From positions 868,001 to 932,000 of the forward strand of contig NZ_CP063989.1 in the NCBI RefSeq assembly GCF_014595995.2: a DNA stretch of 64,000 nt. The letters run 5' to 3'. The position numbers and the translations under genes were made by a program. The stretch is from Actinomyces respiraculi. Lineage in GTDB: Bacteria > Actinomycetota > Actinomycetes > Actinomycetales > Actinomycetaceae. Shown here in pieces: positions 48,566 to 58,452 of this stretch. The stretch's first letter is position 1; every line of letters begins with the position of its first letter. The notes beneath the pieces were generated by a model. The model was given only the letters and a program-made list of their open reading frames with translations, did not search any database and had not been told where the DNA came from.

Positions 48566-50569
48566 GTGGCGGATTCTGCGCCACTCGATATGATCACTGA
48601 GGTTCCCCTCCCCATTTCCCAGCCGGCGTCCCGGTGGAAAGGCGGCATTGTGGCCGGCTCACTCTCCAAACGTGCAGTGACGGTGCGTAAGGCACTGTGG
48701 CATATGCGCCATGGTGGCTTAGATGGGCTCCGTGAGTTCCAGCGTAGGCGTCGTGCTACGGCTTGGGCGCGTCCTGGTAGCCGCAGGCGGGGGCGCAAGG
48801 GGGAGGTCGTCTTCCCGCCCTGGCTGCTTCCAGATCCTGCAGTAGTCGCGCCCCGGCACGACCTGACTGTCGGGATCATCGCCGATGAGTTCACTATGCT
48901 CGCGCTGCAGTACGAGTGGCGGACGATCCCTTTACTTCCGGGGCAGTGGCGGGAGCAGGTGGTGGAGCAGCCTATCGATCTGCTTTTCGTGGAGTCGGCC
49001 TGGCACGGCAACGGCGATTCCTGGCGCTATCAGGTGGTTGGGGCCAAGGGCCCCTCCTCCCACCTGCGTGAGCTGGTGGAAGGCCTGCGCGTTGCGGGAG
49101 TGCCCACGGTCTTCTGGAACAAGGAGGACCCAGCCCACTATGAGGAGGCCATTGAGGCGGCGCGCCTGTTCGACTGGGTCTTCACCACTGACGAGACCCT
49201 CCTGCCCCGTTACCGTCAGGACCTGGGCCATGACCGCGTGGCGTGCCTGCCTTTCGCGGCCCAGCCCACGATCCACAACCCGATCCGGCTGCTGGGGGAG
49301 GACGGTAAGCCGGAGGAGCTGCGGGATGTGGCGTTTGCGGGCATGTACTTCGCCCACAAGTACCCGCAGCGCCGGGAGCAGATGGAAACACTGCTGGGAG
49401 CAGCTATTGATGTTGAGCCCAAGCTGGACACGGGCCTTGACATTTTCTCCCGGTACCTGGGGGCGGATCCGAACTACCAGTTCCCAGAACCCTATGCTGG
49501 CCACGTGCGCGGCTCACTCAGCTACCCGCAGATGCTGGCTGCCTACCGCGGCTACCGGGTGTTCTTGAACGTGAACTCGGTGGTGGACAACCCTTCCATG
49601 TTCGCCCGCCGGATCTTTGAGATCACTGCCTGCGGCACTCCGGTGGTCACCATGCCTTCGCCCGCGACCAGCCGTTTCTTGCCTCCTGGGACGCTAGCAG
49701 TGGTCAACGATCGTGAGGAGGCCGGGCACACTCTACGGGCTTTAGTGGGGAATACGGACCTGCGTGACCGCATGGTTTTCCTGGCGCAACGGGAGATCTG
49801 GCTCCATCACACCTACTCTGAGCGGGTGGACCAGGTGCTGCACGCCGTCGGCATGGGGGAGAAGGCGGCTAAGCGGCCCACCGTGGCGCCGCTGGTGTCT
49901 ACTATCCGCCCGGAGCGGCTGCTGGGGGTGCTGGAGACTTTGGCCATGCAGCAGGAGGTGGAGCAGCGCCCGGTGATCCTCACGCATGGCTTTGAGGCGG
50001 ATGATGTGGCGCGTGCCCGGGCCCGTGATCTGGGCCTGGATGTGGAATGGATGTGCGCTAATTTGGGAGACCGGCTGGGGCGTAACTACAACCGCATGCT
50101 GGAGCGGGCGGAGGCGGAGTACATCGCCAAGATGGATGACGATGACCTCTACTCTCGCTGGTACTTGTTTGATTCCCTGGTTGCTGCGCAGTATTCGCGG
50201 GCAGAGGTGGTGGGCAAGCACGCCTGTTTCATGCACCTGGAGGCGGGGGATCTGATGGTGCTGCGCTTTCCCGAGTGGGAGCACCGCTACACGGCTTTCG
50301 TGGCTGGCCCGACGATCGTGGCCCGCACGGACATCGCGCGGCAGGTGGGTTTCCCGGAGACCACCACCGGTGAGGACACTGGCTTCCTGCGTTCGGTGGC
50401 TGATGCTGGTGGGCGCATTTACTCGGCTTCACGCTTTGGTTTTGTGCAACGCCGTGAGGCCCGTGGTGGGCACACCTGGGGTATCTCCTCCGCAGAGGTA
50501 CTGGCCACGGGGCGCATTGCGCACTGGGGTGGGCCTGGTGAGGGTGAGCTGCCTGGGGAGTCGCTGTGA
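48566..50569 (+). CDS. Bifunctional glycosyltransferase: CgeB-like plus GT2-like
   Basis: The 667-residue protein begins with a basic segment (about 30-75), then a CgeB/YkvP-like GT-B domain (about 95-440; TVFWNKEDPAHYEEAI, PSMFARRIFEITACGTPVV, YSERVDQVL). A GT-A-like domain follows (about 455-640), with YIAKMDDDDLYSRWYLFDS near 521 as the metal/nucleotide-binding acidic motif. Two glycosyltransferase folds in one chain suggest addition of two sugars or alternating units. The sugar donors cannot be inferred. The GTG of the next gene overlaps its stop by 4 bases, so the genes are coupled. Confidence 0.8.
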   Translation: MADSAPLDMITEVPLPISQPASRWKGGIVAGSLSKRAVTVRKALWHMRHGGLDGLREFQRRRRATAWARPGSRRRGRKGEVVFPPWLLPDPAVVAPRHDLTVGIIADEFTMLALQYEWRTIPLLPGQWREQVVEQPIDLLFVESAWHGNGDSWRYQVVGAKGPSSHLRELVEGLRVAGVPTVFWNKEDPAHYEEAIEAARLFDWVFTTDETLLPRYRQDLGHDRVACLPFAAQPTIHNPIRLLGEDGKPEELRDVAFAGMYFAHKYPQRREQMETLLGAAIDVEPKLDTGLDIFSRYLGADPNYQFPEPYAGHVRGSLSYPQMLAAYRGYRVFLNVNSVVDNPSMFARRIFEITACGTPVVTMPSPATSRFLPPGTLAVVNDREEAGHTLRALVGNTDLRDRMVFLAQREIWLHHTYSERVDQVLHAVGMGEKAAKRPTVAPLVSTIRPERLLGVLETLAMQQEVEQRPVILTHGFEADDVARARARDLGLDVEWMCANLGDRLGRNYNRMLERAEAEYIAKMDDDDLYSRWYLFDSLVAAQYSRAEVVGKHACFMHLEAGDLMVLRFPEWEHRYTAFVAGPTIVARTDIARQVGFPETTTGEDTGFLRSVADAGGRIYSASRFGFVQRREARGGHTWGISSAEVLATGRIAHWGGPGEGELPGESL

Positions 50570-52914
50570 GCAGCGCTCGCCTGCAGGTGCTCGTTGTTGA
50601 CGACGGCGGCGGGGATCTGGACGCCACCAGGGCTTCGCTGGCGGCCGAGGGCGCCCAGGAAACGGCGCTGGTATTGACGCCTGCGGAGGTGCCTTCGGTG
50701 GTCTCTCAGTTGCGTGGCGGCAGGTTGCTGGTGCTGCGTGCCGGGGACCAGCTGGAGCCAGGTTTTGCGGTGTCCCTTTCCAGCTCAGGCCGGGCCGGGA
50801 CCGTGTTCACGCGTCTTCTACGGGCCCCGGAGCCGGGCCGTGGCGGCCAGGCAACTGACGACCACCCGCTGGCAGCGCGTTTCATGCACGGCAGTCGCGC
50901 CACTAACCTGCGCGCTGAGCCGCACCTGTTCACCTCTGGTCTGGCTGGGGCGGTGCTCGTTGTTCCCAACGCTGGACTGCCAGCCTGGGACCCTGCTGAC
51001 TCGGCGGGTTCTAGCCTGCTGATCCGTCACTTGGCTGCGCACCGTGACCGGCTGCTGCTCCATGACGGCCCTGGCGTGGTCCTGCGTTTCCCCGGGGAAC
51101 CTAGGCCTTTCTCCCGCTTTGAGGACTACCAGCAGACCTTGGCGTCAGATGTGCCGTCCTGGCTGGCGGCAGCCCGGCAATGCGGTGGGGGGCAGGTGCG
51201 GTCGTGGGTGTGGCAGCTGGTGCTGCGCCAGCTGGTGGAGGTCACTGACGCGGATCGAGGACTGCGTTTTGTTGCGCGGGGTCTGGACGATGACGGGCGC
51301 GCGTGGGTGGTTTCCAGGTTGCGGCAGCTGCTTAAGCAGGTGGGGGTGCAGCCGGTGCAGGAGTACTGTGCCAGCCCCCTGGCCCTTAACCGCAGAGCGG
51401 CGCTCTTGGCTGCCGCTGGTGGAGGTTGTGAGGTGATGCCTCCTGCGGTCCTGGCGTCTGAACGTGCTTTCCGCCCGGACCGCAAGGTCAGCTACTTTTT
51501 TACTGGCGAGCCGCCGGTGGAGGAGTGGATGGTTGACGGCACAATTGTTGAGCCCACCTGTGTGAAGACGGTGTCCCACCGGTATTTTGACCAAGTGTTG
51601 GTACAGGAGCGTGTGGTCTGGTTGCCCAAGGGGCACGTGACGGCGCGACTTGATGGTCGGGCGGTTAAGGTGGCGCCCTTCTCCGGGATGCTTAAACCTC
51701 CGCCCCCCAGGCCCTCGGGGGTGGTGCGGGCCCGCCGGTATGTGGGGCGTTCGGCGCGGGCACTGAGGCTGGTGGCGGCTAGGCCTTGGGCTGTGGCGTT
51801 CTCCCGTGTTAGGCGGACTAAGGGGCCGGAGAGCCAGGCGGCTGACAGTACAGTGCTCACGACCGTGACCACGGGCGCAGGCCGGGCGCAGGCCCGCATT
51901 TGGCTGTACTTGGATCGCCATGATGCAGCTGGTGATAATGCCGAGCCGCTGTATCGTTTTGCGTGTGAGCGGGCGCCGCAGGTCCGTCACCTTTTTGCTT
52001 TGGAGTGGGACAGTAGCGATTGGGAGCGGTTGTCAGCCGCTGGCTTTGAGCTGGTGGAGATCGGTACTGCGGCTTTCGATCAGGCTTGGGTTCAGGCCGA
52101 GTCCTTACTGCTGGCGGATATCGGTGACCCGGTGGTGGCGCCCCGCCTGGTGGGCAACGGCACGCGCCGGGACCAGCGTGTGGTGTTCCTGCAGCATGGG
52201 GTGACGATGCGGGACATGTGGCGCTGGTTCAACATTCAGCGGATTGACGTGCTGGTCACGGCCACGCCTGCTGAGACCCGGGGGATCGTGGCTGACTACA
52301 CGTCCTACGAGCTCACCGGTAGGGAGGTGTGGCCCAGCGGGTTCCCCCGGCATGACACCTTGTTCAAGTTGTTGGGGCAGCAGCGTGACCGGGTGGTGCT
52401 GGCCCCTACCTGGAACCCTTCGCTGGTGCGTGCGCTGGAGGCAGGGATGGCTGCGGAGCAGGACATCGACGGGCTATATGAGCCTTGGTTGGAGCTGGCG
52501 GAGCAGCTGCGGGGGCGTGGTCTGCGTCCGGTGCTGTTCGCTCACCCGAAGCTGGCGCTGCTGGCACCAGGCTGGTTCTCTGCTTTGCAGGTGGAGACGA
52601 CGACGGGCCGGGCGGTGCCCCAGGACTTGTCCCGTGCTTGGGCTGTGGTGTCTGACCGTTCATCGATCATGGATGAGGGCATGCTTCTGGGGGCCGTGGG
52701 TGTTGTCTGGGATCCTCTGGGACAACCGGACACGGATCACTACCGGCGGCGGCACGTGGAGGCCGGTGCGCTGGCGGCGGGCAGCGCAGGTGAGGTGCTG
52801 GGGCTTGTGGAACGGGTGGTCTCTGGGGAGGTACGTCCCGCCGAGGACATGACTCTGCGGGATGCCCGTGCCTGTGAGCGGCTGCTGGAACGCCTGCTAA
52901 GGGAGATGGTATGA
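50566..52914 (+). CDS. CDP-glycerol glycerophosphotransferase-family protein
   Basis: The 782-residue protein has a C-terminal TagB/TagF-like domain: VFLQHGVTMRDMWRWFN near 541, VLAPTWNPSLVRAL near 611, LFAHPKL and VSDRSSIMDEGMLLGAVG near 695. The N-terminal 420 residues are not recognised; the opening (LQVLVVDDGGGDLDATR) suggests a degenerate GT2-like fold. The HG and S-S motifs are present, but the TWHG motif reads QHG, so its acceptor may differ from that of the other two family members in this locus. It overlaps neighbours by 4 bases on both sides, so it is translationally coupled in a four-gene block. Confidence 0.75.
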   Translation: MSSARLQVLVVDDGGGDLDATRASLAAEGAQETALVLTPAEVPSVVSQLRGGRLLVLRAGDQLEPGFAVSLSSSGRAGTVFTRLLRAPEPGRGGQATDDHPLAARFMHGSRATNLRAEPHLFTSGLAGAVLVVPNAGLPAWDPADSAGSSLLIRHLAAHRDRLLLHDGPGVVLRFPGEPRPFSRFEDYQQTLASDVPSWLAAARQCGGGQVRSWVWQLVLRQLVEVTDADRGLRFVARGLDDDGRAWVVSRLRQLLKQVGVQPVQEYCASPLALNRRAALLAAAGGGCEVMPPAVLASERAFRPDRKVSYFFTGEPPVEEWMVDGTIVEPTCVKTVSHRYFDQVLVQERVVWLPKGHVTARLDGRAVKVAPFSGMLKPPPPRPSGVVRARRYVGRSARALRLVAARPWAVAFSRVRRTKGPESQAADSTVLTTVTTGAGRAQARIWLYLDRHDAAGDNAEPLYRFACERAPQVRHLFALEWDSSDWERLSAAGFELVEIGTAAFDQAWVQAESLLLADIGDPVVAPRLVGNGTRRDQRVVFLQHGVTMRDMWRWFNIQRIDVLVTATPAETRGIVADYTSYELTGREVWPSGFPRHDTLFKLLGQQRDRVVLAPTWNPSLVRALEAGMAAEQDIDGLYEPWLELAEQLRGRGLRPVLFAHPKLALLAPGWFSALQVETTTGRAVPQDLSRAWAVVSDRSSIMDEGMLLGAVGVVWDPLGQPDTDHYRRRHVEAGALAAGSAGEVLGLVERVVSGEVRPAEDMTLRDARACERLLERLLREMV

Positions 52915-54101
52915 GAGTCCTGAAGCGGTGGGGTAGAACGGAGCCGCGGGTCTCGCTGGTGTGCGCCGTGTATGGTGTGGAGCGGTACTTGCCCCGATTC
53001 TTCGCGTCCTTGGATGCGCAGGACCTGCCGCATGAGAGGTTGCAGGTCGTGTTGGTGCTTGACGGTGCCTGCGACAACTCACCTGCGATTTGTCGCGAGT
53101 GGGCGAAGCAGACCGACATCGCTGTCCAGGTGGTGGAGGTGGGTAACGGCGGACAGGGGCGTGCACGGAACATTGGCATACGTGAGGCGAGGGGTGAGTG
53201 GATTGGCTTCCCTGATCCTGACGATGTGCTGGAGCCGGGTTTCTTGAAGGCTTTGCTGGGGTCCCGGACCAGAGGTGCTGGAATGTTGATCGGGCGCACG
53301 ATTATCCAGCAGGACGGGCGGGACAAGCCGCATCCGCTTGACTTCCGTTTTGAGCACGGTGTCCTTGAGGTGGATGTGAAGCGTCAGCCGGTTGCGGTGC
53401 AGCTGTCGGTGCATGAGTGTCTGGTGTGGGCTGATCTGGCGAGACGCTGTGCTTTTCCTGAGGACCGGGGGGCACCGACCTTTGAGGATGCCTGCTTTGT
53501 GGGGCAGGTGAGGCGTTTGAACTCGCGGGCGGTGCTAGTGCCCCAGGCGGTGTACCACTATGAGAAGCGCAGCACGGGTGACTCGGCGGTGCAGTCCGCC
53601 TGGGCTAAGCCGGGCCGATACCTGGAGCAGATGACTACTCGCTATCTGCCTTACCTGGAAGCTGCAGGAGGCGCTGAGTGGGCGCAGCAGGCGGTGCTTT
53701 ACGACTTGGGTTGGTACTTCATGAACGTGGACAAGGGGGCCATGCCCACGGAGCCTGAGGGGATTGGTGCTGAGCACGTCCGTCTGATGCGCGGGCTGGT
53801 GGCACAGTTAGATCCTCGGCTGGTGGTGACCTGTCCCTGGGGTCATTTGTCCGCCTCAGCCAGGGCACGGATTCTGCTCATGCAGGGGTGGGAAGAAGTC
53901 GCTGTCGTTAAGGATGGCAAGGTGGTCGAGCTCTATACGGCTGCGGCGCCTGCTGAGGCAACGAGCACTACCCCAGCCAACTACGGCACCCAAAGTGTTG
54001 GGTTTGTCACTGTTGGGGCAGATGCTGAGGAGACGTACTCGGGTGGTCATGTGCCACGAGTGCCGGTGTGGCCGCGGAGGCCTCGGCTGGTTGTGCCCTA
54101 G
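52911..54101 (+). CDS. GT2-family glycosyltransferase
   Basis: The 396-residue protein has a GT2 (GT-A) domain in the first 230 residues: VSLVCAVYGVERYLPRFFAS, VVLVLDGACDNS, GQGRARNIGIREARGEWIGF and the acidic motif FPDPDDVLEPGF near 99, with the family's later AVYHYEKRS segment. The C-terminal 170 residues are of unknown function. It probably transfers a sugar in the wall-polymer pathway; the donor is unknown. It overlaps the preceding gene by 4 bases and ends the high-GC block before tagD. Confidence 0.85.
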   Translation: MRVLKRWGRTEPRVSLVCAVYGVERYLPRFFASLDAQDLPHERLQVVLVLDGACDNSPAICREWAKQTDIAVQVVEVGNGGQGRARNIGIREARGEWIGFPDPDDVLEPGFLKALLGSRTRGAGMLIGRTIIQQDGRDKPHPLDFRFEHGVLEVDVKRQPVAVQLSVHECLVWADLARRCAFPEDRGAPTFEDACFVGQVRRLNSRAVLVPQAVYHYEKRSTGDSAVQSAWAKPGRYLEQMTTRYLPYLEAAGGAEWAQQAVLYDLGWYFMNVDKGAMPTEPEGIGAEHVRLMRGLVAQLDPRLVVTCPWGHLSASARARILLMQGWEEVAVVKDGKVVELYTAAAPAEATSTTPANYGTQSVGFVTVGADAEETYSGGHVPRVPVWPRRPRLVVP

Positions 54102-54256
54102 CTCTACCGTAGAAACAGGGTTGAGACTGGTAAAACGCTGATCGCAGGCAAGTGTACCGCTAGCATGGACGGGTACCCATGGCGCCTCCCCGTGACGTTC
54201 CAGGTCGCTGGAGGTCAGGCCCGCCAATGCACCACATCCCTTAGGAGTGCTGACCG

Positions 54257-54649
54257 ATGAAGCGTGTGATCACGTATGGCACCTACGACTTGTTGCACTA
54301 CGGCCATATTGAGCTGTTGAGGCGGGCGAAGGCTCTGGGTGACTATCTGGTTGTCGTCCTGTCGAGTGATGAGTTCAATGCCGTCAAGGGGAAGAGGGCC
54401 TACTTCCCCTACGAGGAGCGTAAGGCGATGGTGGAGGCGATCCGTTACGTTGATCTGGTCGTTCCCGAGTACGACTGGGATCAGAAGCCCGATGACGTGA
54501 AGAAGTACGACATCGATGTCTTCGTCATGGGTGATGACTGGACTGGGAAGTTTGATGAGCAACTCGAGGGTTTGTGTGAGATCGTGTACCTGCCGAGGAC
54601 TCCGGAGATCTCGACGACGCAGATCAAACAGGACATGCAGATCAGGTAA
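54257..54649 (+). CDS. tagD: Glycerol-3-phosphate cytidylyltransferase
   Basis: TagD makes CDP-glycerol from CTP and glycerol-3-phosphate. The 130-residue protein is of normal length and shows the nucleotidyltransferase motif TYGTYDLLHYGHIELLRRAK (HxGH), the KKYDIDVFVMGDDWTGKFD segment and the C-terminal RTPEISTTQIK. Its presence supports the view that the TagF-like proteins here use CDP-glycerol and that the polymer contains glycerol phosphate. aggag lies before the ATG. The 155-base gap upstream holds no gene but leaves room for a separate promoter. Confidence 0.95.
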   Translation: MKRVITYGTYDLLHYGHIELLRRAKALGDYLVVVLSSDEFNAVKGKRAYFPYEERKAMVEAIRYVDLVVPEYDWDQKPDDVKKYDIDVFVMGDDWTGKFDEQLEGLCEIVYLPRTPEISTTQIKQDMQIR

Positions 54650-54664
54650 ACGCATAGGTGCAGG

Positions 54665-57600
54665 ATGATGGATAGTAGTAGCCTAAAGCAAATAGTTGTT
54701 AGGCGAGTAAAGAAGTTAATCGGTAAAGAAGGACCGGACTTCACTGAGGTAGACCAGAAGTATCGCGAAGGAGATTGGCGGCAGGCCATCAATTTTGCGC
54801 AGGAGATAGTGGCCAAGTATCCGAACTCTGCAGATGCGCGTTATAAACTCGCGATGGTGCTCGTGCGCTCTGGCCAGTTGCGTCGAGCGGAGGTCGAATT
54901 TAATCGAGCGATCGACCTTGGTGCGGGTAGTTCTCTCACGGAGAAAATAGAACGTGCACGTCAATCTATCCTGGAAAAAGAGCGCCTGTGGCGAGACGAG
55001 GTCTCGGAAAGATTGTCGGCAAGCAAGGTGGTTCTTCAAGAGGCTCCACCCTCAAGATTCGCCTTCGACATCACGAACGTCCCACTCCCAAACTGGTATC
55101 GCGCTGCTGCTTTAGAAGGATTGATTCTCGAAAGCACCGAAAGTCGAAATAAGTACATTGAGCTCATGTGTGAAATCGGCAAAGTCGACCGGGTATATGA
55201 TATCGTCGAACGCGTCGGAGGGCTCAGCTCTCTTTCAGAGGATACTCTTGTAGCTATTGGCAGGAGTCTTCTGCCGCAAGAGTATCGGGAGAGACTCGTT
55301 GATCTACTTAAGGTACTCAACAGCAAGCGGCCTCAACAGAGACGTCAGGATGAGTACTCCTTTAGGTACTCGCATGGAGACATTGGTGGCGCGTTCAATG
55401 TGGCAGAGAGACTCGCGCAAGAGACAGATGCATCCAACCCTTCATGGAATCGTGCTCGCGTATCGTCGCTAAAACTAGGCAACTATGGCCAAGCTGAATG
55501 GTATGCTGCGGGCCAGCTCCTTGAGTCTCCAACCTACGCGCATCACTTTGCCCTCGCATTAGCAGCTGAGCTTAGCGGCGACTACGAGACTGCGCGAGAG
55601 CAGTATAGGAAGTGTGTTGCTAGACAAAAGGACGCGAAGAGCCTGGCGGCACAGCGGCTTGCGGTCGTGCTCAACCGCAGATTTGGCGATGCCCGTGGTG
55701 CATTGAAGGAACTGGAGCCATTCTGGAGGGAGTTCGACGCAGATCAGGGCCTACGGATCTCTCTCGGGCTGCCAGAACTGGAACGGGGCATGCACGATTC
55801 TGTTGTGCCGGAGAGCGTGGGAATTGGCTCCAACGCGATCCGGCTCGCGCAAAACTCGTTAGGCCGGAGCCAACAGTCTAAGTATTTAGAAGCCGTAACT
55901 GAACAGGCGCTTGCTTCCTCTGATAGGGAAGGTGCCATGCGAGCGCTCTGGCAAATGATATTCTCTATGGAACACCATGATGCGAAAGTGTTCTATAGGC
56001 TTGGGTATCTTGCAGCAGTGTCTGGAAGAATGGAGCTAGCGGCATCTATATTCGAAATATCCCTTGCGATACCTTCGGCGCATGCCGTGTCCGTCAAGAA
56101 GGTCGAGTCGCGACGTGAACAGGTTTGGCGATATCTTGAAGTGCGTGAGATCATGCCGATCCATCCGTCTACCTTCCTCTGGGAGGCACACTTTGGTAAT
56201 CGTGTAGATTGCAACCCGTATGCGATGTGGCGGGAAATGTCGCACCGCCCCGAAATGGGCGATGCTATACATATCATTGTCGCTAACGATGCATGTTCGA
56301 TACCGGATGACGTTTTGGCTGATCCGCGGACTGTTGTTACAACTCGAGAATCTGAAGGTTACTGGCATTCGCTCGCAATGGCCGAGTATCTCGTAAACAA
56401 TGCGTCATTCTCGTTTGAGTACATGCGTCGCGACGGACAGGTTTATGCAAATACTTGGCACGGTACGCCTCTCAAGTACCTTGGGCGGGACGATCGGGAC
56501 TCAGTGCTCGATTACGGAAACGTGTCTAGAAATTTAATCCACGCTTCCGATCTGTTTATGCCGAACTTGTTTACATTGAAGGTGATGACTCGCCACTATG
56601 ATTGTGACAAGCTACTCGGGGCGGACTGTACAGTGACTGGATATCCGCGGAATGACGTTCTTGTCCATTCTGCTGATCGAGGTGTAAGCGGTCTTCGTCG
56701 TCGCTTGGGGCTACCGGATGACGGAAAACCTATCGTGCTATACGCACCGACGTGGCGCGGGAACTCAAAAGAACAGAGGTTCGATACAGATAGATTGATC
56801 GAAGACCTGCGAAAGCTCGGGAAATCTGATAGGTATCATCTTATATTCAGGGGACATCCTCTGTCTCTTGCGGTCTTTGCGGAGCATAGCTTGCCCGGCT
56901 GCATTCCCGATCCTGCAATTTCAACCTATGACTTGCTGAATCTGGCCGACATCGTAATTACGGACTACTCTTCTCTTGGGGTTGACTTTCTCGCAGTTGG
57001 ACGCCCAATTATTTATTATGTGTATGACTACGAAGAATACTCCACTGATCGTGGACTGTATTTTGACCTAGACGAATTTCCTGGGAGAGTTGTTAGCACT
57101 TTAAATGAGCTTCTCGAAACGCTGACTGAATTCCTTACTCAGCCGGATAGTTTGTGTTTTGAAATGGAAGGCTGGAGACGTCAATTTGCTGGCATGGATG
57201 ATGGACATGCCTCCGCCCGATGCAACGACCTGTTGATCGGGAAGAAGGATCGGAGAGTCGTTCCGCCACCAGCGACAGGGAAGAAACGTTTGCTGGTGCA
57301 TAGCGCACTGTCTGATGTTGACCGATCGCGCGCTTGCATACAGGCACTGAATTCGGTTGATTTTGATAGATGGGAAGTTACGCTCACTTTTGACCGGCTA
57401 CATCTTATCAGTGACGAAACGTTAAAGGATCTGCTTATTGATCTTGATCCTGAGATACGCGTACTGCCTCGAAAGGGAGGTGTTGTAGCGAAGTTCGAAG
57501 AGTCTCAGGCGATTGATATCCTATATTCCATGGGTAGATTCCCTTCGAAATCTCTGCACAAGATGTTTAGTTTGGCCATGCGTCGCGAGGCCCAGCGGCT

Positions 57601-58417
57601 CTTTGCATCAGCAACATTTGACGTTGTGATCGAGTGGGGCGACCTGACTACGGTTTGGACTGGTCTGTTGGGCTACGGGGTAGATACGACAAGGAGGATC
57701 TTAATTTGTGACCGCGACTTGGTTGCGGAATTAGACGGTCCATCAGGACAACTACGACGTGTTCTGCCTCTCCTTGATGGCTTTGATGAGGTTCTGGTTC
57801 CGCGTGCTGGACTGACTGATATCGCTCCCACGAAGGAGTTTCGTGAGGTTCTTGTGTCTCGTCGCATCACCTCATTGGATTCAAACGCGCTGACTCTGTC
57901 ACATAGTGTAGGAGCTCCTGGGGTGTATGTCGGCCAGGTTGACGAAGCATTGGATCTTGATTTCATCGTTAAGGCCTTTGGTCAAGCCAATGGGGGATCT
58001 GCCGACACCAGCTTCGTGATACGCGGTTCTGGCCCGGGAATCCATATTGTCCGCGACAGATTCGGAGACGCGAACTCCGATCGCCTTATTTTTGAGCAAT
58101 GCGCAGATCCGCGTTGGGTGCAGCCGTTGCTCGCGGGATTCTATTTTGATTGCCGCAAGTATGGTCCGGTCTCTATGGGGCTCCTTGATTCGTTGGCAGT
58201 CGGCATTCCTGTCGCGGCACTAATGCGACCTGGTTTGGATACTGCGCTTCTGGAGACTGCAGGCGTAAAGATTGTTGCGTCAATAGATGAATTGCGTAGG
58301 TGGATTGATTCCCTCAAGGTAATTTCCAGTGACTCGATACGAAAGGGGAGGCCGGAATTGCTGTGCATGAGCTTGGATGACGTCCTTAATGCGAATTACT
58401 GTCAAGTTGACGTGTGA
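54665..58417 (+). CDS. 1,250-residue TagF-like protein with TPR-like N-terminus and GT4-like C-terminus
   Basis: Three regions can be seen. Residues 1-500 are helical with TPR-like units (YREGDWRQAINFAQEIVAKY, RYKLAMVLVRSGQLRRAEVE, ALAAELSGDYETAREQYRKC). Residues 540-850 form a complete TagF-like domain: NTWHGTPLKYLGRD near 595, VLYAPTWRG near 692, FRGHP near 728, VITDYSSLGVDFLAVG near 765. Residues 870-1240 look like a GT4/GT-B enzyme, ending with YGPVSMGLLDSLAVGIPVAA near 1166, where the usual Glu residues of the EX7E motif are replaced. Codons such as ATA, TTA and AGA are frequent and GC is far lower than upstream, suggesting transfer. It starts 15 bases after tagD. Confidence 0.82.
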   Translation: MMDSSSLKQIVVRRVKKLIGKEGPDFTEVDQKYREGDWRQAINFAQEIVAKYPNSADARYKLAMVLVRSGQLRRAEVEFNRAIDLGAGSSLTEKIERARQSILEKERLWRDEVSERLSASKVVLQEAPPSRFAFDITNVPLPNWYRAAALEGLILESTESRNKYIELMCEIGKVDRVYDIVERVGGLSSLSEDTLVAIGRSLLPQEYRERLVDLLKVLNSKRPQQRRQDEYSFRYSHGDIGGAFNVAERLAQETDASNPSWNRARVSSLKLGNYGQAEWYAAGQLLESPTYAHHFALALAAELSGDYETAREQYRKCVARQKDAKSLAAQRLAVVLNRRFGDARGALKELEPFWREFDADQGLRISLGLPELERGMHDSVVPESVGIGSNAIRLAQNSLGRSQQSKYLEAVTEQALASSDREGAMRALWQMIFSMEHHDAKVFYRLGYLAAVSGRMELAASIFEISLAIPSAHAVSVKKVESRREQVWRYLEVREIMPIHPSTFLWEAHFGNRVDCNPYAMWREMSHRPEMGDAIHIIVANDACSIPDDVLADPRTVVTTRESEGYWHSLAMAEYLVNNASFSFEYMRRDGQVYANTWHGTPLKYLGRDDRDSVLDYGNVSRNLIHASDLFMPNLFTLKVMTRHYDCDKLLGADCTVTGYPRNDVLVHSADRGVSGLRRRLGLPDDGKPIVLYAPTWRGNSKEQRFDTDRLIEDLRKLGKSDRYHLIFRGHPLSLAVFAEHSLPGCIPDPAISTYDLLNLADIVITDYSSLGVDFLAVGRPIIYYVYDYEEYSTDRGLYFDLDEFPGRVVSTLNELLETLTEFLTQPDSLCFEMEGWRRQFAGMDDGHASARCNDLLIGKKDRRVVPPPATGKKRLLVHSALSDVDRSRACIQALNSVDFDRWEVTLTFDRLHLISDETLKDLLIDLDPEIRVLPRKGGVVAKFEESQAIDILYSMGRFPSKSLHKMFSLAMRREAQRLFASATFDVVIEWGDLTTVWTGLLGYGVDTTRRILICDRDLVAELDGPSGQLRRVLPLLDGFDEVLVPRAGLTDIAPTKEFREVLVSRRITSLDSNALTLSHSVGAPGVYVGQVDEALDLDFIVKAFGQANGGSADTSFVIRGSGPGIHIVRDRFGDANSDRLIFEQCADPRWVQPLLAGFYFDCRKYGPVSMGLLDSLAVGIPVAALMRPGLDTALLETAGVKIVASIDELRRWIDSLKVISSDSIRKGRPELLCMSLDDVLNANYCQVDV

Positions 58418-58452
58418 GACGGGTACGTTAGAAAGCAAAGGAGATAGTAGGT

